From Burkholderia cepacia GG4 (GTDB lineage: Bacteria > Pseudomonadota > Gammaproteobacteria > Burkholderiales > Burkholderiaceae): a stretch of 64,000 bases of DNA. Shown one piece after another: positions 43,672 to 52,519 of this stretch. The notes under the pieces were generated by a model that ran no database searches, was not told the DNA's origin, and saw only the letters and a program-made list of their open reading frames with translations. Where the stretch lies: assembly GCF_000292915.1 (NCBI RefSeq), contig NC_018514.1, forward strand, positions 2,480,001 through 2,544,000. The letters are read 5' to 3'. How positions within the stretch are numbered: position 1 is the first letter of the stretch; each line of letters begins with the position of its first letter. The position numbers and the translations under genes are program-made.

Positions 43672-46032
43672 TCAATGGCTGAACAGGCCCGGGGCACGAG
43701 CAGGCTTGCGGCGCGGGAACCAGCGTTCGAGCAGCGACGCGAGCGCGGGCAGCGCGGTCATCGCCATCACGAGGTTCACGATGAACATGAACGCGAGCAG
43801 CTTGCCCATGTCGGCCTGGAACTTGAGTGCGGAGAAGCTCCACGTCGCGACGCCGATCGCCAGCGTGATCGCTGTGAAGATCGTCGCGACGCCCACTTCG
43901 AGCATCGCGTGCTGCACGGCCGTCACGATGTCCTGTCCGCCCGCGAGATGCACCTGCAGCCGGTTGTAGATATAGAACGCGTAGTCGACGCCGATCCCGA
44001 CCGCCAGCACCATAACCGGCAACGTTGCGACGGTCAGGCCGATCTGCAGCGCCTTCATGAACCCGTAGCCGATGAAGGTCGCAACCGACAGCGGCACGCA
44101 GCATGCGAGCATCGCGCGCCAGTCGCGATACGCGAGGAATACGAGGATCAGGATCGCCGCGTACACGTAGAGCATCATCGGCAGCTCGCTCTTCGCGACC
44201 TCGTCGTTCGTGGCGGCCAGCACGCCCGCGTTGCCGGCCGCGAGCCGGACCGTGATGCCCGGGAACGGATGCGCCGCGCGGTATTGCTTCACGTCGTCGA
44301 GGATCCGGTTGATCGTGGTCGCCTTGTGGTCGGTCAGGAACAGGTGTACGGCCGTCATCCTGCAATCGCGGCTCATGAAACCCTTCACGCGCGACACGTC
44401 CACCGACACCGCGCCGTAGTTTTCGGCATCGATCGGCACGACGTTCATCTTCGGGTAATCCTCGTTGTAGCCCTGGTTGTAGGTGCGCAGCATCGACGAA
44501 TACGACTGCACCGACACCACGCCCGGCTCGGTGCGCATCGCGGCCGAGAAGTCGTCCTGGTACAGGCCGACCGCCGGGTTGTCGCAGGCCTTGCCGCTCG
44601 ATTCGAGCGCGACCGTGAGCCAGTCGAGGCCCATGTCGTAGTTGCCGGCGATCGACGTCGCATCGCGGTTGAAGCGCGCATCGGCGCGCAGCTCCGGCGC
44701 GCCCGGCTGCAGCGTGCCGATCACGCGATCGCGGCTTTGCCATGCGGCGAGCGCGAAGATCGCGACCGTCAGCGCCACGGTGAGCCCCGCGTACTTCGGC
44801 TCGGCCACCCGCGCGAGCACGCGCAGCGGCTTCGCGCGCTGCTGCGCGCGCTTCAGCGAGTTGTCCGCATAGGCTTTCGTGAATTTGAAGCAGGAGGCGG
44901 CCACCGGCAGCAGGATCAGGTTCGTGACGATCTTGTACGCGACGCCGAGCGACGCGGTGATCGCCAGCTCGCGCACCATCGGGATCGGAATCAGCAGCAG
45001 CGTGATGAACGACACGAACGCGGTGATCAGCGCGAGCACACCGGGGATCAACAGCCCGCGGAAACTGTGGCGTGCGGCGTCGTACGAGCTCTGCCCGTGC
45101 GCGATCTCCCGCACGATGAAGTTCACCTGCTGCACGCCGTGCGACACGCCGATCGCGAACACGAGGAACGGCACCAGCACCGCGAGCGGATCGAGGCCGA
45201 AGCCGAGCAGCGTCAGCGTGCCGAACTGCCATACGAGTGACGTCAGCGAACACGCGATCAGCAGCACCGTGAAGCGCACCGAATGGCAATACCAGTACAC
45301 GGCGATCGTGGTCAGCAGCAGCGCGACCGCGCAGAAGCCGAGCACGGCCGTCGCGCCGTCGGCGATGTCGCCGATCTGCTTCGCGAAGCCGATGACCTGG
45401 ATCTCGTAGCCGGCGTCCTCGAACGGCTTGCGGATCTTCTGTTCGAGCAGGTGGTTGAACGCGACGTAGTCGAGCACCTTGCCGGCGCTGTCGCGCTCGT
45501 TCAGCTCGGCCGTGATCATCGCGCTGTCTTCGTTATGCGACACGAGCGTGCCGACATAGCCGCCGAGCGTCGTTGCACGGCGCACGCGGGCGACGATATC
45601 CGGTGTCAGCTGGTCGGGGGTGATCGTGCCGGAAATGATCGGCTCCGCGCGAAAGCCTTCGTCGGTCACTTCGTTGACGAACGCGTTCGGCGTCCACAGC
45701 GAGCGCACGCCGATGCGGTCGACGTTCGGCAGATACGTGACGGCCTGCGTGACGTTGTACAGCCGCGTGAGCCCTTCCTTCGACCAGATCGACCCGTGCT
45801 TCGCCCGCACCACCACCGTGATCCGGTTCGCGCCGAGCAGGTCGTTGCGATATTGCTGGAACGTGCGGATGTACTCGTGCCCGATCGGCATCTGCTTTTC
45901 GAAGCCGGCATCCATGCGCAGCTGTACGGCGCACACGGCCATCGCGACGGTGAACAACGCGATCGCCGCGAGCACGAGTGCGCGATGACCGAAGAAGAGC
46001 CTCTCGAGGCGGCTGACCAGACGATTGAGCAC
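43672..46032 (-). CDS. MMPL/RND-superfamily permease (HpnN-like)
   Basis: A 786-residue RND-type permease. It has one TM helix after the N-terminus (HRALVLAAIALFTVAMAVC), a periplasmic loop of about 200 residues (40-230), five helices with a sterol-sensing-like arrangement (about 235-400), a second single helix near 420, a second periplasmic loop and five final helices with LAVGIGVDYAFYIYNRL, the MMPL signature. Such two-loop proteins without HlyD partners move lipids, sterols or hopanoids. The start is GTG, with AAGGGG upstream. Its neighbours DUF1302 and DUF1329 would supply the outer-membrane and periplasmic parts. Confidence 0.9.
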   Translation of the reverse strand: MLNRLVSRLERLFFGHRALVLAAIALFTVAMAVCAVQLRMDAGFEKQMPIGHEYIRTFQQYRNDLLGANRITVVVRAKHGSIWSKEGLTRLYNVTQAVTYLPNVDRIGVRSLWTPNAFVNEVTDEGFRAEPIISGTITPDQLTPDIVARVRRATTLGGYVGTLVSHNEDSAMITAELNERDSAGKVLDYVAFNHLLEQKIRKPFEDAGYEIQVIGFAKQIGDIADGATAVLGFCAVALLLTTIAVYWYCHSVRFTVLLIACSLTSLVWQFGTLTLLGFGLDPLAVLVPFLVFAIGVSHGVQQVNFIVREIAHGQSSYDAARHSFRGLLIPGVLALITAFVSFITLLLIPIPMVRELAITASLGVAYKIVTNLILLPVAASCFKFTKAYADNSLKRAQQRAKPLRVLARVAEPKYAGLTVALTVAIFALAAWQSRDRVIGTLQPGAPELRADARFNRDATSIAGNYDMGLDWLTVALESSGKACDNPAVGLYQDDFSAAMRTEPGVVSVQSYSSMLRTYNQGYNEDYPKMNVVPIDAENYGAVSVDVSRVKGFMSRDCRMTAVHLFLTDHKATTINRILDDVKQYRAAHPFPGITVRLAAGNAGVLAATNDEVAKSELPMMLYVYAAILILVFLAYRDWRAMLACCVPLSVATFIGYGFMKALQIGLTVATLPVMVLAVGIGVDYAFYIYNRLQVHLAGGQDIVTAVQHAMLEVGVATIFTAITLAIGVATWSFSALKFQADMGKLLAFMFIVNLVMAMTALPALASLLERWFPRRKPARAPGLFSH

Positions 46033-46095
46033 GACATTACCCCTTCATGAATGGCAGCGGCGCTCGGCGCGCGCCGCCCGTAAGCGCATCACCCG

Positions 46096-47940
46096 TCAGA
46101 AATTCCGGGTGACGAACAGCCCGACGAAATTCCGGTCCGCATACGGCTGGCCCACCGTGTTGTGGCCGCCGAAGAACGCGGTAAAGTTGATGCCGGCCTG
46201 CCAGTTCGGCGGGTTCTGGTTGAACAGCACGTAGACGTTCACCGACTTCGCGCCCTGCAGGTAGTTCGCGGTGAAGGTCGGCGTGTAGCCGTACAGGCCG
46301 TCCGAGAACGTCACGCCCGGCGTGACCTGCCAGCCCGGGATCAGCGTGCCGTCATAGGTCCAGTTGAAGTCGATCGTCGCGCCGACCGAGCTCGCGGTGC
46401 CCTGGCCCATCCCGATCGGATAGCCGAGCCCCGAGCCGTTGTTCAACCAGGGCAGGTAGCCGGTCTGCGGCACCTGCGTGACGGTCTGCCCGTCGATCGT
46501 GCGCGTGACGCCGCTCGAGCTCAGCCCCGGGTAGTAGATCCACGTGAGTTCCCACGTGAGTGCGGCCGAATCGGCGCCGAGCCATTTCAGGAACGGATAC
46601 TCGCTGCGCGTGAGCGCCAGCAGCCCGTTCAGGTCGTACTGGAACTTCTTCTTGTCGACCCATTGCTGGCAATTGATGCCCGCCACACCGTTCGTGTTCA
46701 GGTCGAGCGGGCCGCCCGCACCGTAGCAGCTCGACAGCGCGACCGCGTCGCGCGGCCGGTACGACAGTTCGGTGCCGATCGCCCATGGCCCCAGCCCGAA
46801 GTTCGCGCTGACGCCGAACAACTGGCGCCGGCCGAGATACGACCATTGTTCGGTGCCGTTCGCGAGCGACGCGAGCACCGGCGACTTGTCCGTGTAGTTC
46901 AGGTAGTAGAACGCGAAGTTCGCGTCGAACGAGCGCGGCGAATAGTTGAACTTCACGCCGAACTGCGGCCGGTACTTCGCCGGCAGGTTCGTGACCGACG
47001 GCAGGCCGATGCTGTTGAACGGCGGCCCCGCGTAGGCGCCGTTCACGAGCCCGTTCTTGATCGCATCCAGCGTGCCCTGGTTGCCCGCGGCCGCCCCGCC
47101 GCCGATCGCGTTCGCGATCGTGCCCGCGCTCGGGCCAGCCACGTTCAGGTTAGTCGTGTTGAGCGTGAACGGTTCGGCGCCGCGGCCGAAGCCGTTCGTC
47201 ACCGACCAGTACGAGCCGACCGGCGGGTAGCGGTTGCCGTTCCACTGGAACTGGTAATAGCCCTCGGTGCTGAACCCGTGCGACAGGTCGGCGGCAAAGC
47301 TCACCATCGGCGCGGGCAGCAGCGCCTGCTTGAGCTGCGAGCCGGGAATCAGCAGCTTCTGCACGTCGAGCGAGTTGGTCGCGTTGATCCCGCTCTGCGC
47401 GAACATGCTCTCGCCCCAGTTGATCACTTGGTTGCCGAGCCGCACGTGCGCGTTGCGTCCAGCGATCGTGAAATCCTTTTGCGCCCACAGGTCGAGCAGC
47501 TGCGCGTTGTAGACCACCTGCGCGGAAGCGGTGCTCGACAGCGGCGTTCTCGCCGTATTCCCGGCGAGGAAATCGTACATGCCGGTGCCGCGTACCATGA
47601 ACTTCAGCCCTTCGCTCGGCATCTTCAGCAGCAGTTCGCTGGTCGCGCTGATGTAGGTGCTGAACGGCTGGCCCTTGCGGTAGTTCAGGTCGCCGTTGTC
47701 CGCATAGCCCCATTGATTGGTATTCGCGGCCGCGCCGCAGCCGTATGCGTTCGGGTCGCCGGTCAGCGAGCAGCTCGGGCTCTTGGTCCGGATCCCCGCG
47801 CCCGCCGTCAGGTTCGTCACCCACGAACCCTGCAGGTCGTTGATGCCCGTCGTGAAGTCGTAAGCGTATGCGCTCGACGTCGCGACACCCGCGAGCGCGA
47901 TCGATACCGTAGTATTCCTGATCAACCTTGCCGATTCCAT
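46096..47940 (-). CDS. DUF1302 outer-membrane barrel protein
   Basis: A 614-residue DUF1302 member with a signal peptide (residues 1-27, ending SAYAYD). The mature part is rich in aromatic and Gly/Asn residues with alternating strands typical of an outer-membrane beta-barrel, and it ends in a phenylalanine (FVGLFVTRNF), the BAM signal. VRLGNQVINWGESMF is a conserved family segment. DUF1302 proteins pair with DUF1329 and are linked to hydrophobic substrates. It lies 78 bases behind the DUF1329 gene. It likely lets the substrate cross or partition into the outer membrane. Confidence 0.9.
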   Translation of the reverse strand: MESARLIRNTTVSIALAGVATSSAYAYDFTTGINDLQGSWVTNLTAGAGIRTKSPSCSLTGDPNAYGCGAAANTNQWGYADNGDLNYRKGQPFSTYISATSELLLKMPSEGLKFMVRGTGMYDFLAGNTARTPLSSTASAQVVYNAQLLDLWAQKDFTIAGRNAHVRLGNQVINWGESMFAQSGINATNSLDVQKLLIPGSQLKQALLPAPMVSFAADLSHGFSTEGYYQFQWNGNRYPPVGSYWSVTNGFGRGAEPFTLNTTNLNVAGPSAGTIANAIGGGAAAGNQGTLDAIKNGLVNGAYAGPPFNSIGLPSVTNLPAKYRPQFGVKFNYSPRSFDANFAFYYLNYTDKSPVLASLANGTEQWSYLGRRQLFGVSANFGLGPWAIGTELSYRPRDAVALSSCYGAGGPLDLNTNGVAGINCQQWVDKKKFQYDLNGLLALTRSEYPFLKWLGADSAALTWELTWIYYPGLSSSGVTRTIDGQTVTQVPQTGYLPWLNNGSGLGYPIGMGQGTASSVGATIDFNWTYDGTLIPGWQVTPGVTFSDGLYGYTPTFTANYLQGAKSVNVYVLFNQNPPNWQAGINFTAFFGGHNTVGQPYADRNFVGLFVTRNF

Positions 47941-48018
47941 GATCCGTCCCCTCCCCTGTCCAACGCCGGCGCGCGGTCGTTGCGCGCGCCGGTCCCCTTG
48001 TGCGTCAGCCGATGGCCG

Positions 48019-49386
48019 TCAACGTTCGCTCACCGAGCGCAGCGATTCCGCCGTGTAGAAATCCTGCTTGAAGCGCGGGTCGTCGGCCTGCTCGAGCCAG
48101 CGGACGTCCTTGCCCTGCCCGATCGACGTTGCGTCGAGCACGTAGCGGCCGTTGTTCATGTCGTACTGCGCGAGCGGCTCGTTGTCGCAGGTACCGCCGA
48201 GCTCCCACACGGGGATCGGATAGCTCTCCCGCACCTTCCACAGCTTGCCTTGCGCGTCGTAGTCCTCGCCGACCAGCGCGAGCCAGCTGTCCTCGTCGAG
48301 ATAGAAGGTCTTCTTCGACGCGACGTGCCGCGCGCTCGGCTTCAGCGTCGCCTCGACCACCCACACGCGGTGCGCCTCGTAACGCCGGCTCGTGGGCGCG
48401 ATGCCGTCCGGCGTCGCGACGTCGTGCAGCTTGCTCTTGAACTTGTACATGCCGAACGCGTTGTACGGCACGATCATTTCCTTCTTGCCGACCAGCTTCC
48501 AGTTGAAGCGGTCGAGCGAGCCGTTGACCATGTTGCCTTCGTCGATCAGGTACTGGTTCTCGAAGCCGATCAGCGGCGCGTCGTGCGTATAGGCCGGCAT
48601 GCGCCGCACGCGGCGCTGGCCGGGAAAGTAGTAGTACGTCTCCGATGCCTTGTCGAAGTACTGGCGCTGCACGAACGCCTGGCCGGCCAGCGCGGCGGGC
48701 GAATTCATCTGGAAGTACACGGCCGCGCTCAACTGGTCGACGTCCTGCGGAGAACGCTTGCCGAGCTTGCCGGACGGGAAGTAGTAGGTCTGTGGGCCGA
48801 CCGCATCGATCCATTCGCTGCCGCCCGGACGCGGCGACACGGTCGTCGCCATCTGCGCCCAGTCGACGCCTTCGCCGCGATAGCGCATCTCGTAGTTGAG
48901 GATCGCCTCGATACCGCTCTTCGGTTGCGGGAACGGCACGCCCGGCAGCACGGCCGAGGCGAGCGTGTCGCCGGCCGCGCCGAGCTTCGCGGCCGTCAGG
49001 TTCGCCTTCGAGTTCTGCTCGACGGCATCCGGCAGCTGGCATTCGCGATGCGCCGGATAGACGTCCATCCGGTAGCCCTTCTTCTGCTTGATCAGCGCGA
49101 CCTGCCCGGGCGACAGCTTGTCCGCGTACTTGTCGACGTTCGCCGCATCGATCGAATACAGCGGCTTCTCGTTGCGGTGCTTCCAGAAATCGGCGCGCAC
49201 CTTGCCCCATTCCCAGCCCGCGTCGGGCGATTGCTTGCCGGCGTAGGCCGGCACCGAGCCGTCCTTGCTCGCCGCGCGATCGGCGCCGGCCGGCGTCAGG
49301 TCGTCCGCCGCGACCGCCGTGCCGATCGCGAGACATGCAGCGCCCGCAAGTGCGGACACGGCCCAGAATCGATGCTTGCTCATCAT
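48019..49386 (-). CDS. DUF1329 periplasmic protein (LolA-like)
   Basis: A 455-residue protein with a signal peptide (residues 1-26, FWAVSALAGAACLAIGTAVA) and the DUF1329 domain, including WEWGKVRADFWKHRNEKPL, QLSAAVYFQMNSPAALAGQ and YYYFPGQRRVRRMPAYTHD. The family is predicted to have the LolA/LolB fold that binds lipids in a half-barrel. GAAGGAGAACC precedes two adjacent ATGs; the first is chosen. With the DUF1302 barrel and MMPL permease it fits a trans-envelope lipid-carrier system. A 215-base gap separates it from RidA upstream, so an extra promoter is possible there. Confidence 0.9.
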   Translation of the reverse strand: MMSKHRFWAVSALAGAACLAIGTAVAADDLTPAGADRAASKDGSVPAYAGKQSPDAGWEWGKVRADFWKHRNEKPLYSIDAANVDKYADKLSPGQVALIKQKKGYRMDVYPAHRECQLPDAVEQNSKANLTAAKLGAAGDTLASAVLPGVPFPQPKSGIEAILNYEMRYRGEGVDWAQMATTVSPRPGGSEWIDAVGPQTYYFPSGKLGKRSPQDVDQLSAAVYFQMNSPAALAGQAFVQRQYFDKASETYYYFPGQRRVRRMPAYTHDAPLIGFENQYLIDEGNMVNGSLDRFNWKLVGKKEMIVPYNAFGMYKFKSKLHDVATPDGIAPTSRRYEAHRVWVVEATLKPSARHVASKKTFYLDEDSWLALVGEDYDAQGKLWKVRESYPIPVWELGGTCDNEPLAQYDMNNGRYVLDATSIGQGKDVRWLEQADDPRFKQDFYTAESLRSVSER

Positions 49387-49601
49387 GGTTCTCCTTCCCA
49401 CTGCACGTGCGCTCGCCCATCATGGGCAACACGCATTCACTCCGTCCGCTTTCGTCGTCCGACGATCGCGTCGCTCCCTGATGGCGGCCGCCCGAGATGA
49501 CGACCGGCCGCCTGCCTGTTTCGATACTTTTTCGTCATTCCTTCAGGACTGCGATACATGAAGAACGCTCGCCGGAACGGAATGACGTGCCGCCGCCCGG
49601 A

Positions 49602-50015
49602 TCAGTCCTTGCCCGACCCGGCCACCGCGACCGCGCGCACCTCGACGCACAGCCCCGGCAGCGCCAGTTGCGAGACGCCGACCGCCGTCCACGACGGGTA
49701 GCGGTTCGGGAAATACACGTCCTTGACCGCCGCGAAACCCTGGGTTTCCTGCTGAAGATCCGTGTGGAAGGTCGTCAGTTCGACGACGTCGGCGAGGCTC
49801 GCGCCAGCCGCCTCGAGGATCATCTTCACGCTTTCGAACGCGATCCGCGCCTGCGCCTCGACGCCGTCGGCCGGCTGCATCTGCGCGTCGAGCCCGACCT
49901 GGCCCGACACCCAGATCGTGTCGCCGACGCGGGTGGCCGGTGAGAAGTGGTACGCGTCGTACCACGGCTGGAACGGAGGCGGAACGATCGATTGCCGCTT
50001 GGGGGTGGCTGACAT
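49602..50015 (-). CDS. RidA-family enamine/imine deaminase
   Basis: A 137-residue RidA/YjgF/UK114 protein. It shows IWVSGQVGLDAQ, ARIAFESVKMILEAAGASLADVVELTTF and YPSWTAVGVSQLALPGLCVEVRAVAVAG. The conserved arginine that binds the substrate carboxylate (R in R..A.GV) is replaced in the segment SWTAVGV, so specificity may differ. RidA enzymes hydrolyse imines or enamines to carbonyl compounds and ammonia. Placement with two amine-oxidase-type flavoproteins in the same regulon suggests it clears the imine product. AGGAG lies before the ATG; 17-base gap after the PhyH gene. Confidence 0.88.
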   Translation of the reverse strand: MSATPKRQSIVPPPFQPWYDAYHFSPATRVGDTIWVSGQVGLDAQMQPADGVEAQARIAFESVKMILEAAGASLADVVELTTFHTDLQQETQGFAAVKDVYFPNRYPSWTAVGVSQLALPGLCVEVRAVAVAGSGKD

Positions 50016-50032
50016 AACGAAAAACTCCTGGT

Positions 50033-50866
50033 TCAAACGAGTTGACGGAAACACGGTGCACGGAACGGGTCGCCGGCCTTCAGCGCGGCGAGTTCCTCGA
50101 CGAACAGCACGCCGGCCGGCGTGAATCCCGAGCGGCTTTCATCGGGCAGCGGGCTGAACACCGCGTCGTCGCCGAAGAAGCGCAGCACGAGCGTGTGGCG
50201 GTCGGGGAACGCCGCGTCGACCGCGCCGCCGCCGTGCAGCACGCCCGGATGGAGCAGCAGCACGTCGCCCGGCTTCGTTTCCCACGACACGATGTCGTAC
50301 GCGTCGGGCGCCGCGCGGCGCTCCGCTTCGATGTTCGGCAGACGCGGCCACACGTCGCCACCGTGCAGCGGGTCGGTCGGATCCTCGGCGTTCTGGAACG
50401 TGGTGCCGTCGTGGCGCACGCCGTGATGCGAGCCGCGCACGATCTCCAGCGCGTTGCGCTTCGGCACGTGCTCGAAGCTGATCCACGCATTGCCGAAGTG
50501 CATGCCTTGCCACGGCAGGTACGACGTGTCCTGGTGCCACGGCGAGCGCGCGCTCTTGCCGCCGGCCTTCATGAACAGCTCCTCGGCGAAGTACCACACG
50601 TGCTTCGACCCCCACAGATCGGCGAACAGCTTGCCGAACGGCAGCGTGTCGACGAGTTCGTCGAGCCGTGCCTTCGCGTACGGGTTCGCGTTGTCGTTGT
50701 GCGACTGGTATTCGGTGCCGTCGAGCAGCGCCGACGCCATCGGACCCGGGTTCTCCATCCCCCAGTCGAACACCGCGCGGCATTGCGCGAGCTGGGCTTC
50801 GTCGAGTGCGCCTTCGACGAGAACCGCGCCGTCCTCGAAGAAAGCCTTGCGCGTAAGTGCATCCAT
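50033..50866 (-). CDS. Phytanoyl-CoA dioxygenase (PhyH) family protein
   Basis: A 277-residue Fe(II)/2-oxoglutarate-type oxygenase. The iron triad is visible as the H and D of SPWHQDTSYLPW and the H of LLHPGVLHGGGAV, and R in the TLVLRFFGDD segment can bind 2-oxoglutarate. PhyH-family enzymes hydroxylate lipids or other hydrophobic compounds; a CoA-bound or free fatty substrate is possible. CAGGAGATC precedes the ATG. It is the first gene of the long unit behind promoter copy C. Confidence 0.88.
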   Translation of the reverse strand: MDALTRKAFFEDGAVLVEGALDEAQLAQCRAVFDWGMENPGPMASALLDGTEYQSHNDNANPYAKARLDELVDTLPFGKLFADLWGSKHVWYFAEELFMKAGGKSARSPWHQDTSYLPWQGMHFGNAWISFEHVPKRNALEIVRGSHHGVRHDGTTFQNAEDPTDPLHGGDVWPRLPNIEAERRAAPDAYDIVSWETKPGDVLLLHPGVLHGGGAVDAAFPDRHTLVLRFFGDDAVFSPLPDESRSGFTPAGVLFVEELAALKAGDPFRAPCFRQLV

Positions 50867-50927
50867 CGTAGATCTCCTGATTCGTCCAACCACTGCCGGC
50901 CTGCGATCGCTCACTGCCGACGCCTTC

Positions 50928-50998
50928 AGTAGAACATGGTGACAATGTTAGGTCATAATGACAAAAATAGAGAAAAGAAAAAGACGGGGTATTCCCTG
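50928..50998 (-). promoter_or_regulatory. Shared promoter/operator module, copy C
   Basis: Minus-strand -10-like TCTACT at plus 50928-50933; perfect palindrome GTCATAATGAC at 50952-50962 over the -35 ATGACC; A-rich tract; then GACGGGGTATTCCCTG at 50983-50998. TAGG-to-GGG spacing is 38 bases. It drives PhyH and most likely everything down to the cytochrome at 40139. The upstream element here has poor hairpin pairing. Confidence 0.75.
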
Positions 50999-51112
50999 TT
51001 TCGTCTGCCGGTTCGAATCTGCATCGCAGCGGTTTGCCGGCCCGCCATGACAACCCGCTTTCAGCCTTCATACAATCTCGCGACGAAGCCCGGCCACGGC
51101 TTCGCCGTTACG

Positions 51113-51736
51113 TCATCCGCGCACGCGGTCGAACACCGTATGCGTGAGGAAGCCGACCAGCACCGCATCGGCCAGCGTGTCGGCGGTGCTGCGCGCGTCG
51201 GCCGCGCAGCACGACTGCACGCCGTCGCTCAGCGCGGTCAGGCCGAGCGCCAGCACGTGCGCGGGCAACGGCAGCGACACGCCGGCGCGCGCCGCGAACG
51301 TGTCGATGCACGCGGTCGCGAGCGCCTGCCGCTCGCGCAGGAACGGGCCGAACTGCGCGCGGAACCGCGGGTCGCGCGCCGCCTGCAACTGCGCTTCCAG
51401 CCACATCAGCCGCGACGCATGCCGCGCGGCACCTCGCCGCCAGTACGCGAGCAGCGCGCGCTGTGCGTCCTCGGCCGAACCGGGCGGCATGCCGACGATT
51501 CGTTGCAGCGCCGTCGCAGCATCGTCGTGATCGCGCCGCAGCAGTTCGAACAGCATCTCCGTCTTGCTGCGGAAGTTCGAATAGAACGCCCCGCGCGTAT
51601 ACCCGGCCGCCGCCGCGATATCCTCGACGCTCGCGGCCGCGTAGCCCTTCTCCGCGAAAATCGCGCACGCGGCACCGAGCAGGCGTTCGCGCGTCGCATC
51701 GCGCCGCTGCACGCGGGTCAGGCGGACCGCGTCCAT
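51113..51736 (-). CDS. TetR-family regulator (second candidate for the regulon)
   Basis: A 207-residue TetR protein. The HTH is ASVEDIAAAAGYTRGAFYSNFRSKTEMLFELL, a good AcrR/TtgR-type match, followed by a helical ligand domain. GGAGAG precedes the ATG. It lies 73 bases behind the membrane protein of the copy-D unit and has its own promoter-like sequence upstream (TTGTCA, 17 bases, TCTACT on the minus strand) whose -10 and flanks match copy C. That makes it the better candidate for binding the shared GTCATnATGAC palindrome, though this is an inference. Confidence 0.88.
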   Translation of the reverse strand: MDAVRLTRVQRRDATRERLLGAACAIFAEKGYAAASVEDIAAAAGYTRGAFYSNFRSKTEMLFELLRRDHDDAATALQRIVGMPPGSAEDAQRALLAYWRRGAARHASRLMWLEAQLQAARDPRFRAQFGPFLRERQALATACIDTFAARAGVSLPLPAHVLALGLTALSDGVQSCCAADARSTADTLADAVLVGFLTHTVFDRVRG

Positions 51737-51796
51737 CCGCGCTCTCCTCGATCGCCACGGCCGGACCGGTACACGGTGCGAATCGTCACCATTTCT

Positions 51797-51828
51797 TCAG
51801 TAGAACTACTCACTTCGGATATGACAAT
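51797..51828 (-). promoter_or_regulatory. Promoter of the second TetR gene, related to the shared module
   Basis: On the minus strand TTGTCA (plus 51823-51828) and TCTACT (plus 51800-51805) are 17 bases apart. The -10 region reads AGTTCTACTGAAG, nearly identical to the -10 region of copy C (TGTTCTACTGAAG). The palindrome is only partial here and the GGGTATTCCC element is absent. Confidence 0.45.
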
Positions 51829-52484
51829 ACGTTCGCATTCACCTTGCTGCGTCCGGCATCGCGTTCCAGCGCACAATACGCGTAATAGAGCGTGACGGTC
51901 AGGTACGACCAGGTCAGCAGCGCCAGTACGTAGAAATTGAACACGACGTTGGTTTCCTCGCCCGGGATCTTGTAGAAGTCGTAGATGCACGCGATCGCCT
52001 GCGAAGCAACGAGCGCGATCGTCGTCGTCAGCGCATGGAACACGTGGCCGGCACGCACGAGCCGCAACACGAAACCGGCGAGGTAGATCGACATCAGCGT
52101 CCACATCGTCACGTAGAAGTACGGCAACGCGTGCTGCAACGCGCCAGCCACGAGCGCGATCGTCCCGAGCGTCGCGAGCACGAACAGCGTCACGTCCTGC
52201 CGCAACGAGGGCCGGTAGCCGTGCGTGATGGCCATCAGGCCGGCAACCGCGATCACCGGCATCCCGAATCCGCGCGAGAACGCATCGAGAAAGTGCGAAA
52301 TGACGTATGAGACCGGCGATTCGGTCGCGAAGAAGATCACTGCATTGGACGCGGAGATGGTCACGATCCACCACTCGAAGCCGAGCAGGAAGTTGCGCTT
52401 GCGGACGAACTTGAAGCCGTACACGCCGGTCGCCGCCGCAAGCGTCGCGCTGGAAAGACTAAGAACGAGTGATCTGTAATCCAT
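51810..52484 (-). CDS. Polytopic membrane protein of unknown family
   Basis: A 224-residue protein with six or seven hydrophobic helices (roughly 5-22, 35-52, 70-88, 100-125, 130-150, 160-175, 190-208), short loops and no signal peptide. No conserved motif is recognised. GGGAG lies before the ATG at 52484; the longer frame to 53036 overlaps the cytochrome gene and is rejected. It is the third gene of the copy-D unit after flavoprotein and cytochrome, so a quinone-side or transport role for the oxidation system is possible but unproven. Confidence 0.75.
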   Translation of the reverse strand: MDYRSLVLSLSSATLAAATGVYGFKFVRKRNFLLGFEWWIVTISASNAVIFFATESPVSYVISHFLDAFSRGFGMPVIAVAGLMAITHGYRPSLRQDVTLFVLATLGTIALVAGALQHALPYFYVTMWTLMSIYLAGFVLRLVRAGHVFHALTTTIALVASQAIACIYDFYKIPGEETNVVFNFYVLALLTWSYLTVTLYYAYCALERDAGRSKVNANVLSYPK

Positions 52485-52519
52485 GGTTCGAACTCCCGAG
52501 GTCGATTGCTGCCGTTGAT

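Noticed and set aside
46162..49500. A 1112-residue plus-strand frame
   Set aside because: Antisense to DUF1302 and DUF1329; its Arg/Val/His-rich repeats come from the opposite-strand codon pattern.
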